IMG/VR virus record: IMGVR_UViG_3300009543_000754
Span: 1 to 22,956 of that record
Length of the DNA: 22,956 nucleotides
Direction: 5' to 3' (one strand)
From: a virus
Positions 7,097-15,816 of the stretch are shown in pieces. The notes under the pieces were generated by a model, which saw nothing but the letters and a program-made list of their open reading frames with translations, did not search any database and was not told where the DNA came from. Position numbers and translations under genes: made by a program. Numbering within the stretch: position 1 is the first letter of the stretch; each line of letters begins with the position of its first letter.

Positions 7097-7270
7097 TTAA
7101 GAGTTAAGTTTTGTTGAGCATCTGCAAGTTCTAGAGCTGTAACAATTTGGTCTCTTCTTGTATGAGCTGAGCTAGATAATGCTGTAATAGAATTATTAGT
7201 AGCAACAATAGAGGCTACTCTTGATGCTTTTTCATTAGCATCTACTAAAGCAGTTGATTGCGATAGTGCT
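6987..7270 (-). repeat. Degenerate coding repeats in the fibre shaft
   Basis: The motif ctagataatgctgt recurs at 6987, 7074 and 7172. The outer copies share long similarity (6987-7060 against 7172-7245) and encode two near-identical segments, A-L-V-D-x-x-E-K-A-S-R-[IV]-A-S followed by ATNNSITALSSS. The spacings are 87 and 98 bases. The second is not a multiple of three, and one added base would restore the frame, which locates the frameshift in that unit. Confidence 0.7.
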
Positions 7271-7953
7271 GTTAGTCTTGCCTCTCTCTGATCATGAACC
7301 GAACCACTATAGTTATAATAATCTGTAGTATCGGTAATGCCAATTTGAATAGAGCTTGAAACTAAAGTTGGTTTATTACGTTGAGTATTAAAGTCTGTCT
7401 CTCCGTATATCTTAGTACCGTATAGGTCTCCGTCTGCTGTAATATTTTGAAATGCTAGGATAGTACCTGCTTGCATTCCTCCATCTGCTATAACATCATT
7501 GTTAGAAACTATATCTCTAGTTGCTCTAATTGAACCAGTAAATATATGAGTATCGTCTAAAGAATCTCCAAATCTTGTAGATCCTGATTTATATAAAATA
7601 GAACTAGATACTAATGTTGTCTCAAACTGATGAGCATATATTGTACCGTCTAGATATATATTTCCTTTTTGGAATGTACTAGCAGAAATAAATAATTCTT
7701 GGTCCCACCATTTGTAGTTAAAGCTACTTACACCTTCCCAATTTCCTTGGTCATCTTTCTTTAACTGTACATTACCTATTTGACCTCCTGCTTTAGGAAG
7801 TTCAATTGCTATTGTGTTGTCGTTAGAAGAAGATTTAAATAGAGATAAGGTAGTATTAGATACAGAACCACTTAGTACAAACTCACTAAAGTTCTGATCT
7901 ATTTCAGCATGTGTTAATGCTTGTCCTTTCGCTCCTCTAAACGTTACTGCCAT
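7087..7953 (-). CDS. N-terminal part of the broken long tail fibre
   Basis: This is the portion that would be translated as sequence stands: 288 residues with the virion-attachment N-terminus shared with the short fibre, a beta-rich shaft and the first copies of the A-L-S-S-S repeats. It ends abruptly at NLTLNAT just where the next repeat should begin. Without the downstream S74 chaperone, trimer folding would probably fail. It begins one base after the stop of the short fibre gene. Confidence 0.7.
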   Translation of the reverse strand: MAVTFRGAKGQALTHAEIDQNFSEFVLSGSVSNTTLSLFKSSSNDNTIAIELPKAGGQIGNVQLKKDDQGNWEGVSSFNYKWWDQELFISASTFQKGNIYLDGTIYAHQFETTLVSSSILYKSGSTRFGDSLDDTHIFTGSIRATRDIVSNNDVIADGGMQAGTILAFQNITADGDLYGTKIYGETDFNTQRNKPTLVSSSIQIGITDTTDYYNYSGSVHDQREARLTALSQSTALVDANEKASRVASIVATNNSITALSSSAHTRRDQIVTALELADAQQNLTLNAT

Positions 7954-7954
7954 C

Positions 7955-8611
7955 TTATTTATTTTCTATTGCAGATAATCTCTGCTCTAAGTCTTTTATA
8001 ATGCTGTTTTGCTCGTTTACTGAACTTATAAGCAATCCAACTAAGCCATTGTAGTCTACACTAAGATAGCCATTATTATCTTCATTGACAACTTCTGGTA
8101 CAGCTTTTCTTACATCTTGGGCTATTACTCCTAATTTGTTTCCAGGTATACCTTTCAATTTATAAATAGTTCCGTCAATCAAATCTAGCCTACCTAATGC
8201 ATTATCTATAGGAGATATATCTTCTTTTAAGTTCCTATCTGATGATTGTAGTATAGTACCGGTTGCTTTAATGTCTCCAGTGACTGTTAATTGGTAAGTT
8301 AAGTCAGGAGTATCTGTTCCTGCATTAATAGCTACTCTTCCTGCTTCATCTACTAATAGACCTTCTCTTGTTGTTATTCCTGAAGAACCTGTAAAGTAAG
8401 CTATTCTTCCTTCTTGACCTACGTCTTGTAGACCTCTTATTAAACTAATTTCTATTGAACCGCTATTAACTGGCACTTGAGAACTTGAAGGATAATAAAG
8501 TGTGAAAGTATTTCCGTCTGCGGATGCAGATGTAAAGTAAGCACCAAAGTTATTGTCTACTTCACTGTAGGTTAATGCTTGTCCTTTATCTGCTCTAAAA
8601 TTTATTGCCAT
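7955..8611 (-). CDS. Short tail fibre with S74 self-processing chaperone
   Basis: This 218-residue protein has the N-terminal block MAINFRADKGQALTYSEVDN shared with the next fibre, so both probably attach to the same tail site. A short beta-rich region follows. From about residue 122 comes a peptidase S74 (endosialidase-type intramolecular chaperone) domain with the catalytic Ser124 and Lys129 in SDRNLK. Its C-terminus is helical (SIIKDLEQRL), as in the family. S74 domains assist fibre trimerisation and then cleave themselves off just before the serine. After cleavage only about 123 residues would remain, an unusually short fibre; it may act as an adaptor. It starts one base after the preceding gene. 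Confidence 0.82.
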   Translation of the reverse strand: MAINFRADKGQALTYSEVDNNFGAYFTSASADGNTFTLYYPSSSQVPVNSGSIEISLIRGLQDVGQEGRIAYFTGSSGITTREGLLVDEAGRVAINAGTDTPDLTYQLTVTGDIKATGTILQSSDRNLKEDISPIDNALGRLDLIDGTIYKLKGIPGNKLGVIAQDVRKAVPEVVNEDNNGYLSVDYNGLVGLLISSVNEQNSIIKDLEQRLSAIENK

Positions 8612-8612
8612 T

Positions 8613-9644
8613 TTATATATCTAATTTTACTACAAATGTCATATCTACGTTATGTGACTTTGGTATTGGTCTGTTAGTTTTAGCTACTGCAATCAAATCA
8701 TTAGCTTCATTATACAGTCCTACTGTTGTAATATAAGGTTTAAATTCGTCTCCTAAAAGATTTTCCTTAATATTTTTAAACGAACCAGTCACAGCTGTGC
8801 GATTATAGGTATGATTTAATTCATATTCTTTAACTGTACAGTGTATATTATATGTATAAATAGGTAGTTTTGAAATCCAGGATACATTTATTCTAGCATA
8901 AGTAGAATAGTATCTTGCCAATATAGGGTCAGTAATTATAATTTGACCTTGATTATATATAATATCTCCAACTACTCTTTCTGTTCTTGTATAAGGGTCT
9001 GTTGATCCCGAAACTAATATCCTTCCGTCACCATCGTCAATTAACTCTATTCTTTGCTGACTAAAGTTACTTTGAGTAACAAATTGTTCTGCTGATTCGT
9101 CTATATAATCTCCTTCATCCTCTAAATAGTCATCTTTATCTAGTGGTTGAGAACCGTACCACCAGTTAACTCTTTCAATATAATCTTGAATATATATACC
9201 GTCTGAGGCATATCCGTCAACTACATAAGCGTCATCTACTGTTAATTCTGGTTCAAGTCTAAGTGATAGAGGTTTAATACCTATTCCGTATACTTCTTTA
9301 GGTATAGATATAACTGCTACTTCTTCTGCTATTGCTCTAGAACCTGTCTGAGTTAATGTAGAGGTAACTGAGATATCATGACTACCTGAAAATATTGGGT
9401 AGTCTGTTAATGAACCTACTGTGTTTCCATAGTAGTTGTGCTTTACACTATCGTAATTTAGCTTTTGATGGCGGTTATTGAGAAGGTCTAATGGGTAGGG
9501 ATATCCTGGTGTAGACCCAGAAAACCCTCTCATAACTTCTATTCCATAGTCAGATATATCACTACCTGATGCTACCCAATTCTTGTAGGAAAGGTAATCA
9601 GATACATATAGATCTTGCTTAGATAGTTTTTTGTATGCACTCAT
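8613..9644 (-). CDS. Tail structural protein, paralogue A
   Basis: This 343-residue protein begins MSAYKKLSKQDLYVSDYLSY. The middle is beta-rich with many S-G-S and T-G-S turns, typical of phage virion proteins. The last 60 residues hold a block, ITTVGLYNEANDLIAVAK, that matches the end of the next-upstream gene almost residue for residue. The two therefore share a C-terminal domain and an overall size, pointing to an old duplication. The place between tail proteins and fibres suggests a baseplate, collar or fibre-attachment component. I know of no enzymatic motif. It starts three bases after the stop of the preceding gene. Confidence 0.7.
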   Translation of the reverse strand: MSAYKKLSKQDLYVSDYLSYKNWVASGSDISDYGIEVMRGFSGSTPGYPYPLDLLNNRHQKLNYDSVKHNYYGNTVGSLTDYPIFSGSHDISVTSTLTQTGSRAIAEEVAVISIPKEVYGIGIKPLSLRLEPELTVDDAYVVDGYASDGIYIQDYIERVNWWYGSQPLDKDDYLEDEGDYIDESAEQFVTQSNFSQQRIELIDDGDGRILVSGSTDPYTRTERVVGDIIYNQGQIIITDPILARYYSTYARINVSWISKLPIYTYNIHCTVKEYELNHTYNRTAVTGSFKNIKENLLGDEFKPYITTVGLYNEANDLIAVAKTNRPIPKSHNVDMTFVVKLDI

Positions 9645-9647
9645 TCA

Positions 9648-10673
9648 TTAATAATCAAGCTTAATTCTTACCAAAGTTTCTTTTGTGAAATCTTTAAGTA
9701 ATGGTCTTGATAGTTTGGCTACAGCAAGTAGGTCATTATTATCGTTGTATAGTCCGACTGCTGTGATAAATGATTGAGGTGAATCAATCATTACGTCATG
9801 CCTTAGTTCACCAGAACCTGTAATTAAGGAAGGGTTAGTAGAATAGTTGAACTCTCCGTTTCTTGCTCTAACAAATACAAAGTTAGATGAGATAGTTTCT
9901 TCTGATTGTAATCTTATACTTCCTGAATGTCTTAGGAAGTCAAATACTTTACGTTGGTTAAGACCAGCAGATTGACCTGCTCTATCTGTGTTTAATTGTA
10001 TACCTCCGTTAGCTACTGTTTCGTCTAATGCTGTTCCGTTAAGTAATACTACTCCAATATCTGGAAGTAGTTTACCGTACGATCCTGATGCTTTTGTATA
10101 GCCTGTTTCTGATATAGACTTATTAACTCCGGTTTGTACTGAACCGGATACTAAATCATAAACACGTCCTGCATCTGTAAATGTTGTTGTAGATAAAACT
10201 GAACTGTTATCTATTACAGTAAGTCTATTAGCACTTCCTGATTCTTGTAATGATAGTTCAAATGAACCAGGTAAAAGTTTTTCTCTGTATCTTGCTCTAT
10301 CTATTGCTAATACATAAAAGTGATCTGAGGATACTCCTCCGAAATTAAAATTACTTTCTTCATCTCCTAATACTACATTTCTAAATTGTCCATATATAGT
10401 AGATGATGGAGAGTAACCAGGTACTCCGTTATTATAATCTAATGATCCTCCTCCTTGTTTGTCTGCATATGCAATAGAGAATTGTACTCTTGCCTCATTA
10501 GTAACAGCTTCTGCTTGATATATATCGTAATAATAATCTGCTGAAGTTCCGCCAATTTGAGTAGAGGAAGTAAAAAATGTATTAAGTGTTGTTGCGTCCC
10601 CTGTCCATAGAGGTGTAGTTACTGACTCTGCACTAACTACTATATCTTCTGTATCGAATCTTTTAAATGACAT
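9648..10673 (-). CDS. Tail structural protein, paralogue B
   Basis: This 341-residue protein begins MSFKRFDTEDIVVSAESVTT and ends with the block ITAVGLYNDNNDLLAVAK shared with the neighbouring 343-residue protein. The N-terminal and middle regions differ more from that paralogue. Composition (Ser, Thr, Gly, Asn, few Cys) is that of a virion protein. ATG at 10673 lies two bases after the preceding stop, with no Shine-Dalgarno. Its role in the tail or baseplate is inferred from context only. Confidence 0.7.
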   Translation of the reverse strand: MSFKRFDTEDIVVSAESVTTPLWTGDATTLNTFFTSSTQIGGTSADYYYDIYQAEAVTNEARVQFSIAYADKQGGGSLDYNNGVPGYSPSSTIYGQFRNVVLGDEESNFNFGGVSSDHFYVLAIDRARYREKLLPGSFELSLQESGSANRLTVIDNSSVLSTTTFTDAGRVYDLVSGSVQTGVNKSISETGYTKASGSYGKLLPDIGVVLLNGTALDETVANGGIQLNTDRAGQSAGLNQRKVFDFLRHSGSIRLQSEETISSNFVFVRARNGEFNYSTNPSLITGSGELRHDVMIDSPQSFITAVGLYNDNNDLLAVAKLSRPLLKDFTKETLVRIKLDY

Positions 10674-10675
10674 AA

Positions 10676-11332
10676 TTAGCTAGTTTTAGTAATGGTTACT
10701 GGAATTGTTAATCTTGCTCCGGAACCTCTACCTATTACAGTAACTGTTGTCTGTAATTGTTGTCTATCTCCAAATAAAGTATTAACAGATGTTGCAGTTA
10801 AATTTACTGCTGTTCCTATTACAGTTTTGGAAACATTAGTTCCAACTGTTGAAACACTATTTAATCTTTCTGCATCTTCTGTGTTAATACCTACACCTTG
10901 GAAAGAGTTAAGAACTCTTACATCGGCAATTGTAGCAGTATATCCTTCTGTTTCGAAGATTGAAGTTGCACCTAAATAGTTTAATGTTTGAGGAGTTAAA
11001 GCTAGAGAAGCTCCTTGTTTTAAAGTAATAGAACTATACCCAATATCAAGTACAGGTAGTTTAGAAGTACCTCTTGGTAATGTAGTAAGTTTATATTTCA
11101 TAATTTGTGTCTCATCAGGAAAAGCTTCCAATAGTGGCATGTTTTCAATTGCCTCTCCATAGAGTGCAGAACCTGAGGGATGTTGTGGATTGTATAAGGT
11201 GTAATCAATCTCGTCATCTGCTAATGCAAATTGAGTGATTTTAAAAGAACCGTCCCCTCTAGCTAACAGCTCTCTTCCTTTTTTTGTTAAGATAGCATCC
11301 ACAGTTACTATCGAATTATCTAAATATCCCAT
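10676..11332 (-). CDS. Tail/virion structural protein
   Basis: This 218-residue protein starts MGYLDNSIVTVDAILTKKGR and continues with GDGSFKITQFALADDEIDY, a N-terminal pattern I associate with virion proteins of marine T4-like phages and relatives, though I could not search for it. The C-terminal half is rich in Thr and Val with regular beta character. A 44-base AT-rich spacer precedes the gene. It includes TATATAAAA on the coding strand, which only loosely resembles a T4 late promoter. The translation start is preceded by A-rich sequence without a Shine-Dalgarno. Confidence 0.7.
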   Translation of the reverse strand: MGYLDNSIVTVDAILTKKGRELLARGDGSFKITQFALADDEIDYTLYNPQHPSGSALYGEAIENMPLLEAFPDETQIMKYKLTTLPRGTSKLPVLDIGYSSITLKQGASLALTPQTLNYLGATSIFETEGYTATIADVRVLNSFQGVGINTEDAERLNSVSTVGTNVSKTVIGTAVNLTATSVNTLFGDRQQLQTTVTVIGRGSGARLTIPVTITKTS

Positions 11333-11376
11333 TTGTTTATTTGTGTTTTATATAAATATGTGTTAATTAAAGTTTC

Positions 11377-12354
11377 TTAGTTTCTTTTATTTGTACCTCC
11401 AACTTGTCCTGATTCTGAAAGTGTATATATGACATCGTCTTCAATACCGTATACTTTTTGATTTGTAATTCTATTCATACTGTTCCCTTCAGAAGAAAAG
11501 AGAAAGTTACCTGCTACAGGGAAGTTAGGATAAACTAATTCAGAACCTGTTGTAGTTAAGGTTGTGTTGAAAAATACATCTATCGTTTTTCTTTCTGCTA
11601 TTTCTCTTATTGTATCATCTGGTGCATCTGTTGAATGGATACTACCTTGAAAGGATCTAAATCCAAGTGCGGGTTCATTACCTGTAATTCCGGTTGCTAA
11701 AACAGCATCGGTAAATTTCTGTTTATTATATTGAGTTACTGTTCTGGCGTTTGTTTCTTTAGTACCGGTATACTTAGCATTTATACTCCCTACTTTAGTA
11801 TACGAACAATTCTGTAATTGTGCTTCTTCTGCTTGTTCTTGAAGTATTGCTGTTAAGTTAGTAGGGTTATTTTGGCTGGCAAATCTATCTACTACCTGAG
11901 CTATTGCGTTTACTTTACTAGTTTCTGAGTTATTAATAAGAGGATTGTAGTCGCTATTATTAAATGATGATTGTACGTATGGTACAAATACAAAAGCAGA
12001 ACCAGATACTAAAGGCTCTCCACCTGGGCCAACTCCAGTTGGGTAATTATCAGTAAGAATCGGTTGAACTAAGTAATAGAAGTATCCGTTTTGTTTACGT
12101 TTACCTGTTATATCTACCGATACTTGCTCATTACCAAAGTCAAATCTAAGTGACTGTACCTCTCTTAATGCTGGTCCAATAGGTACTCCGTTTTTAGAAG
12201 TATCAGGAATGCTTATACCTAAAACTGTATAAGGAGGTATTGCTTCTCCTTGAGTATTAGAACCTGTATAGGATACACTACTGCTTAATAGAAGATTAAC
12301 TCTTCCATTTCCGTACTTTTGTGGGGCTGTTTCTATAAACTGTTCTCTAGTCAT
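11377..12354 (-). CDS. Putative tail/baseplate protein of unknown function
   Basis: This 325-residue protein begins MTREQFIETAPQKYGNGRVN. It is polar, rich in Asn, Thr, Ser and Gly, has one Cys (in QNCSYTK) and a beta-type C-terminus ending in GGTNKRN. No recognised motif is present. It directly abuts the 1037-residue protein gene (stop at 12355, start at 12354), so the two are likely co-translated parts of the same structure. A structural role is inferred from position in the tail cluster. Confidence 0.65.
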   Translation of the reverse strand: MTREQFIETAPQKYGNGRVNLLLSSSVSYTGSNTQGEAIPPYTVLGISIPDTSKNGVPIGPALREVQSLRFDFGNEQVSVDITGKRKQNGYFYYLVQPILTDNYPTGVGPGGEPLVSGSAFVFVPYVQSSFNNSDYNPLINNSETSKVNAIAQVVDRFASQNNPTNLTAILQEQAEEAQLQNCSYTKVGSINAKYTGTKETNARTVTQYNKQKFTDAVLATGITGNEPALGFRSFQGSIHSTDAPDDTIREIAERKTIDVFFNTTLTTTGSELVYPNFPVAGNFLFSSEGNSMNRITNQKVYGIEDDVIYTLSESGQVGGTNKRN

Positions 12355-15300
12355 TTATATAAATTTTGCAGTATATCTATATCCGTAGGTATCTTCGGTG
12401 TTATTATAAATAGTTAACCTATTGCTAGTTGTGACTAGGGTGTCATCTTGGTCAAACCAACCTACAAACCCTCCGTAGTATCCATATACCCCTGTTGCTT
12501 CTACAACTACATATTCATATTCGTTAAACTCATGTATATAGTCAAAACTAGTAACATCTGTATACTGTGCCATATCATCCTCTATTTCACGGCGGATGAT
12601 TTGTTCCCAATTTCTCATCTCATTTGCATGCTTTTCTGCTAGGTCTTCTGAGTTTCCTACTTCATCTACTTCTTCCCACCATTCAGCAGTACCTGTTCTA
12701 GGAGCTAGAGGAGGTATTGTCCAATAATCTCTAACAACTGCAGGAGGGTAAATTAATGAAACAGTTCCGTTACCTGTTCCTCCAGTTGCAAATCCATAGA
12801 ATTCTCCTTCATAATGAGCGTTAAGGCTAATAAGACAAGCAGGAGGAAGCGGTAGAGATAAGTTAAAAACGGTTATATCAAAAGTTAAATCTGGTTGAAC
12901 TAATGCTAAGTAGGGATTTAATTTACCTAATTCTCCATCTGTAGTAACTACAAAAGAACCGCTTAACTCTCCATTGTATTGTGGCTCCTCAGCAGTTATA
13001 TTATACTCTGCTAAACCTGTAGGAGTACCAATCGTTCTATTGTAGTTAGTAGTATAATCATAGCTAGAAGATAGATCATATGCACCAGCTGATGATCCAG
13101 TGGCAGACCCTATTTTAATAGATCCTGTTTCGATAGATTCTATTACTCCTACTTCTACTTGTTTTATTTTATTTCTAGATAGTTTATGACCTTTTATTAT
13201 AATACCTGTATCTACTTTTGTTCTTGCAGGTACAAAGTCTTTAATAATTTTAAATAAAGAACTATCAAAAAAGTTTAAAAGTCTTACAAAAGCTTTAGGG
13301 TGACGAGAATATTCTAATCTATGTTGCCATTCCCAATCTGCTTTTTCCCAATCTTTTTGTATATCTTCCCAAAAGTATCCGCTATTAACGATATCTTCAG
13401 CTAATTTCTTTAATGGTGGATAGTTTCTTTCGTATCTAGTTCTTGGATCACCTATGTAGTCATCTAAGTCAAAACTTCCACTTTCATTTAACTTTCCTGT
13501 CTTAAGGTCTATAAAGTCATCTGTACCTCTAGAAATATTAAACCCTACCTCTACATGATGTAAGTCATCTGTATATGTTTTATCTGGTCTAACAATAGAT
13601 ACAAATTTAGATAGTGTACTACCGGTAACTATACTACCTGTATTATCTGTTCTTATTTTAAGTTCTGAACTAGATGTTGTATAGCTTTCAGGGCCGAAGT
13701 ATTGCGTTTCACTTAAGTTTACTCCTCCAAATGTTTTTATACTTAATATTTCTGGTGTAATACCAAAGCAGTTAATTAAGGCTCTAAGACCTCTTTCTGT
13801 ACCTTTAGTTTTTATTAAGTAAGGTAAATTATGATATATTCTTTTATGAATCTCTTTTTCATAATCTAGTTTAGCTATAGGCTGTAAATGTTCTAAAGCT
13901 GTACTACCACTATTATATGATGCAGAAGTTGCAACAGACATTGTAGTAATAATCTCGCTTCCAGTTTCAGGTGTTTCACCGATAAAAGAAGCAAATATAT
14001 TATCCATATTCATATTTGAAGAATATAGATTTACACCAAAAGATTCTACTGCTGATCTAACTAAATCTTTAGATACCCCAAATTTTAATCTATTATCAGC
14101 ATCGTACTTATCTGATACTGCTTTAAAGTATACCCACATATTATCAAAATGCTGTCCAATCATATGAATGAACATAAGGTAAGCTTCATTGTTTTTGTCC
14201 TCTCTAATGAAGGTTGGAATAGTATTTGTTAATATATCAAAGTTAGATACATCGTAATTATTAGCTTCAGCAACCTTTCTATTAAACCAAGTTTCTGCTT
14301 GTAGAGTATCACTTACAATGTTTAAATGTGGTTTCTTAGTTGTTGATTTAGGCCAAGCATGACTACCGCTTTCAAAGTATAAGAACCTATCATAGTGGTC
14401 AAAATTAGTTACTATACCTTTAATAAGGGTATCATAATGTTCTATACTGCCTGAAGCACCTGCTGCATATGTTGAGCCTGGAGTTTGACTTCTTAGAACT
14501 TTTAATTGTTCATAAGATTCTATTAACTCTAATTTATATTTAAAGTTTCTTAGTCTTTCTTCTGCTGAAGAGAAATTTATAAAATCTGAGAAGTCAGTAT
14601 GGTCTATAGTAATTTGAGCACTCTTTTCGTTAAAAAGTGAATAGAGTTCGAAGTAAGAGTTTTCTACTGGGTAACTAAATAATTCGTTATAATTAAGAAA
14701 CTCAGTTGGATTACTGTCCATTTCTGGTAGCTCTAGATTAAAGTTAGGTCCTTTTAAATAAGGAACTTTAACTACTTCATCTATTAATGAACTTCTAACT
14801 TCAAATAGTTGATCATCTGATACTATTTCGTTTACTGTAAATGTATCCTTAACAGAAACACTACCCGGTAAAGGTTCATAACTCTTTAAGAATATAGCTA
14901 TACCTTGTGGAAGTTTCTCTACTCCTAAATTTAAACCAAGTACTGATGTATTTTCACCAAATTGTATTTTAAATTCTGAGAAGTAACTAGAGGCTTTTAA
15001 TTCTGCTATAATTTTATTAGCATACTCTTCTACTTTAGCATCAGGTATATTAGAAGCTAAAGCTCTAAATTCTGTTCTATCAGAGGAGATAGACTCAATA
15101 AAGAATTGACCTCCAAATTGACTTTCAGAAAATAAGTTATTAGTAAAGGAATATAGTAATCTAACATCTCCTCCTTGGAAACCATACTTATCTATATCTC
15201 TTTCTATATCTATAGTTAGTGTACTAGCACCAGATTCACCTGCAGACTGAGCATTACCAAGTAGAGAGTAGTCTTTGAAATACTCTTCTGATGTAATTAA

Positions 15301-15468
15301 ATCCCCTTCTAGGTTTGTTATATCTAATCTAACATTTGCTTGTGTAGTATTGAATACATTCTTAATCTCATATGAATTTATGAGTTCAGCATCTGCTACA
15401 CTAAGTACCTTAGCTTTAGGATTGTCTGCTATCTCTAGCGGTAATATGTCGTATCTGTACTTAGCCAT
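12355..15468 (-). CDS. Large tail/baseplate structural protein
   Basis: This 1037-residue protein is the largest phage gene here. Near residues 545-585 it carries LPYLIKTKGTERGLRAL followed by a Cys-Phe-Gly turn and a FGG motif. This signature recurs in large tail or baseplate proteins of diverse phages (established as a recurring pattern; named function unclear). The C-terminal region from about residue 850 is rich in Pro, Gly, Tyr and Trp and may be a beta-domain for host or fibre contact. By size and neighbours it might stand in for the T4 gp7 wedge protein, but no homology can be claimed from reading alone. ATG at 15468 follows an AT-rich leader with no Shine-Dalgarno. Confidence 0.7.
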   Translation of the reverse strand: MAKYRYDILPLEIADNPKAKVLSVADAELINSYEIKNVFNTTQANVRLDITNLEGDLITSEEYFKDYSLLGNAQSAGESGASTLTIDIERDIDKYGFQGGDVRLLYSFTNNLFSESQFGGQFFIESISSDRTEFRALASNIPDAKVEEYANKIIAELKASSYFSEFKIQFGENTSVLGLNLGVEKLPQGIAIFLKSYEPLPGSVSVKDTFTVNEIVSDDQLFEVRSSLIDEVVKVPYLKGPNFNLELPEMDSNPTEFLNYNELFSYPVENSYFELYSLFNEKSAQITIDHTDFSDFINFSSAEERLRNFKYKLELIESYEQLKVLRSQTPGSTYAAGASGSIEHYDTLIKGIVTNFDHYDRFLYFESGSHAWPKSTTKKPHLNIVSDTLQAETWFNRKVAEANNYDVSNFDILTNTIPTFIREDKNNEAYLMFIHMIGQHFDNMWVYFKAVSDKYDADNRLKFGVSKDLVRSAVESFGVNLYSSNMNMDNIFASFIGETPETGSEIITTMSVATSASYNSGSTALEHLQPIAKLDYEKEIHKRIYHNLPYLIKTKGTERGLRALINCFGITPEILSIKTFGGVNLSETQYFGPESYTTSSSELKIRTDNTGSIVTGSTLSKFVSIVRPDKTYTDDLHHVEVGFNISRGTDDFIDLKTGKLNESGSFDLDDYIGDPRTRYERNYPPLKKLAEDIVNSGYFWEDIQKDWEKADWEWQHRLEYSRHPKAFVRLLNFFDSSLFKIIKDFVPARTKVDTGIIIKGHKLSRNKIKQVEVGVIESIETGSIKIGSATGSSAGAYDLSSSYDYTTNYNRTIGTPTGLAEYNITAEEPQYNGELSGSFVVTTDGELGKLNPYLALVQPDLTFDITVFNLSLPLPPACLISLNAHYEGEFYGFATGGTGNGTVSLIYPPAVVRDYWTIPPLAPRTGTAEWWEEVDEVGNSEDLAEKHANEMRNWEQIIRREIEDDMAQYTDVTSFDYIHEFNEYEYVVVEATGVYGYYGGFVGWFDQDDTLVTTSNRLTIYNNTEDTYGYRYTAKFI

Positions 15469-15471
15469 TTA

Positions 15472-15816
15472 TTAAAAATCGATATCAGGTTTATTAGCTT
15501 CTATTAACTGTTCTTGGTAAGATAGTATTTGTTCTCTTAATTGACTAATTTCATCTAATAAAGGTTGAATATCTTCTGTGTCTTTTTCAAAATCAACTAA
15601 CTCAGTACTCTTCATAATAAGGTAATGATGTGATTTTGTTTCTCCGTCAGGAGAGATTTCGTAATATAATCTTTCGTAATCCGCAAAGAACTCTTCAATC
15701 GTAGTTGGCTGTATTTCTTCTTTTACTTGTCCATAGGCCTTGAAGGACCTATCCACAACTTTATTGAATGCAGCTTTATCGTAAACCTTTTTCTTTATTT
15801 GAATGTCTCTAGCCAT
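15472..15816 (-). CDS. Small tail-cluster protein with C-terminal coiled coil
   Basis: This 114-residue protein starts MARDIQIKKKVYDKAAFNKV. The last 35 residues (LLDEISQLREQILSYQEQLI) have heptad spacing of Leu/Ile and many Glu/Gln, so a coiled coil is likely. The gene overlaps the end of the preceding gene by eight bases and lies three bases before the large structural gene. An adaptor or bundle-forming role in the baseplate is plausible but inferred only. Confidence 0.65.
   Translation of the reverse strand: MARDIQIKKKVYDKAAFNKVVDRSFKAYGQVKEEIQPTTIEEFFADYERLYYEISPDGETKSHHYLIMKSTELVDFEKDTEDIQPLLDEISQLREQILSYQEQLIEANKPDIDF

Larger units (their letters stand above)
5738..7953 (-). pseudogene. 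Long tail fibre with C-terminal S74 chaperone, broken by a one-base frameshift
   Basis: The gene starts at ATG 7953 and is open to TAA at 7087-7089 (288 residues). The remaining 452 codons continue without a stop in the -1 frame from 7096 to 5738. Joined, they would give a protein of about 740 residues. The N-terminus (MAVTFRGAKGQALTHAEIDQ) matches the adjacent short fibre. The middle has repeated A-L-S-S-S and A-S-Y-A elements. The C-terminus holds a peptidase S74 intramolecular chaperone with the Ser-Lys dyad in SDKRFK (Ser codon at 6017-6019) and a terminal coiled coil ending at LKAKL. The two frames share only a 10-base window, so the shift must lie there. A sequencing or assembly error and a true mutation are both possible. 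Confidence 0.8.

Noticed and set aside
6600-7100. Plus-strand frames opposite the fibre shaft as genes
   Set aside because: They are antisense shadows of low-complexity Ser/Thr/Ala repeats and lack start signals or recognisable protein features.
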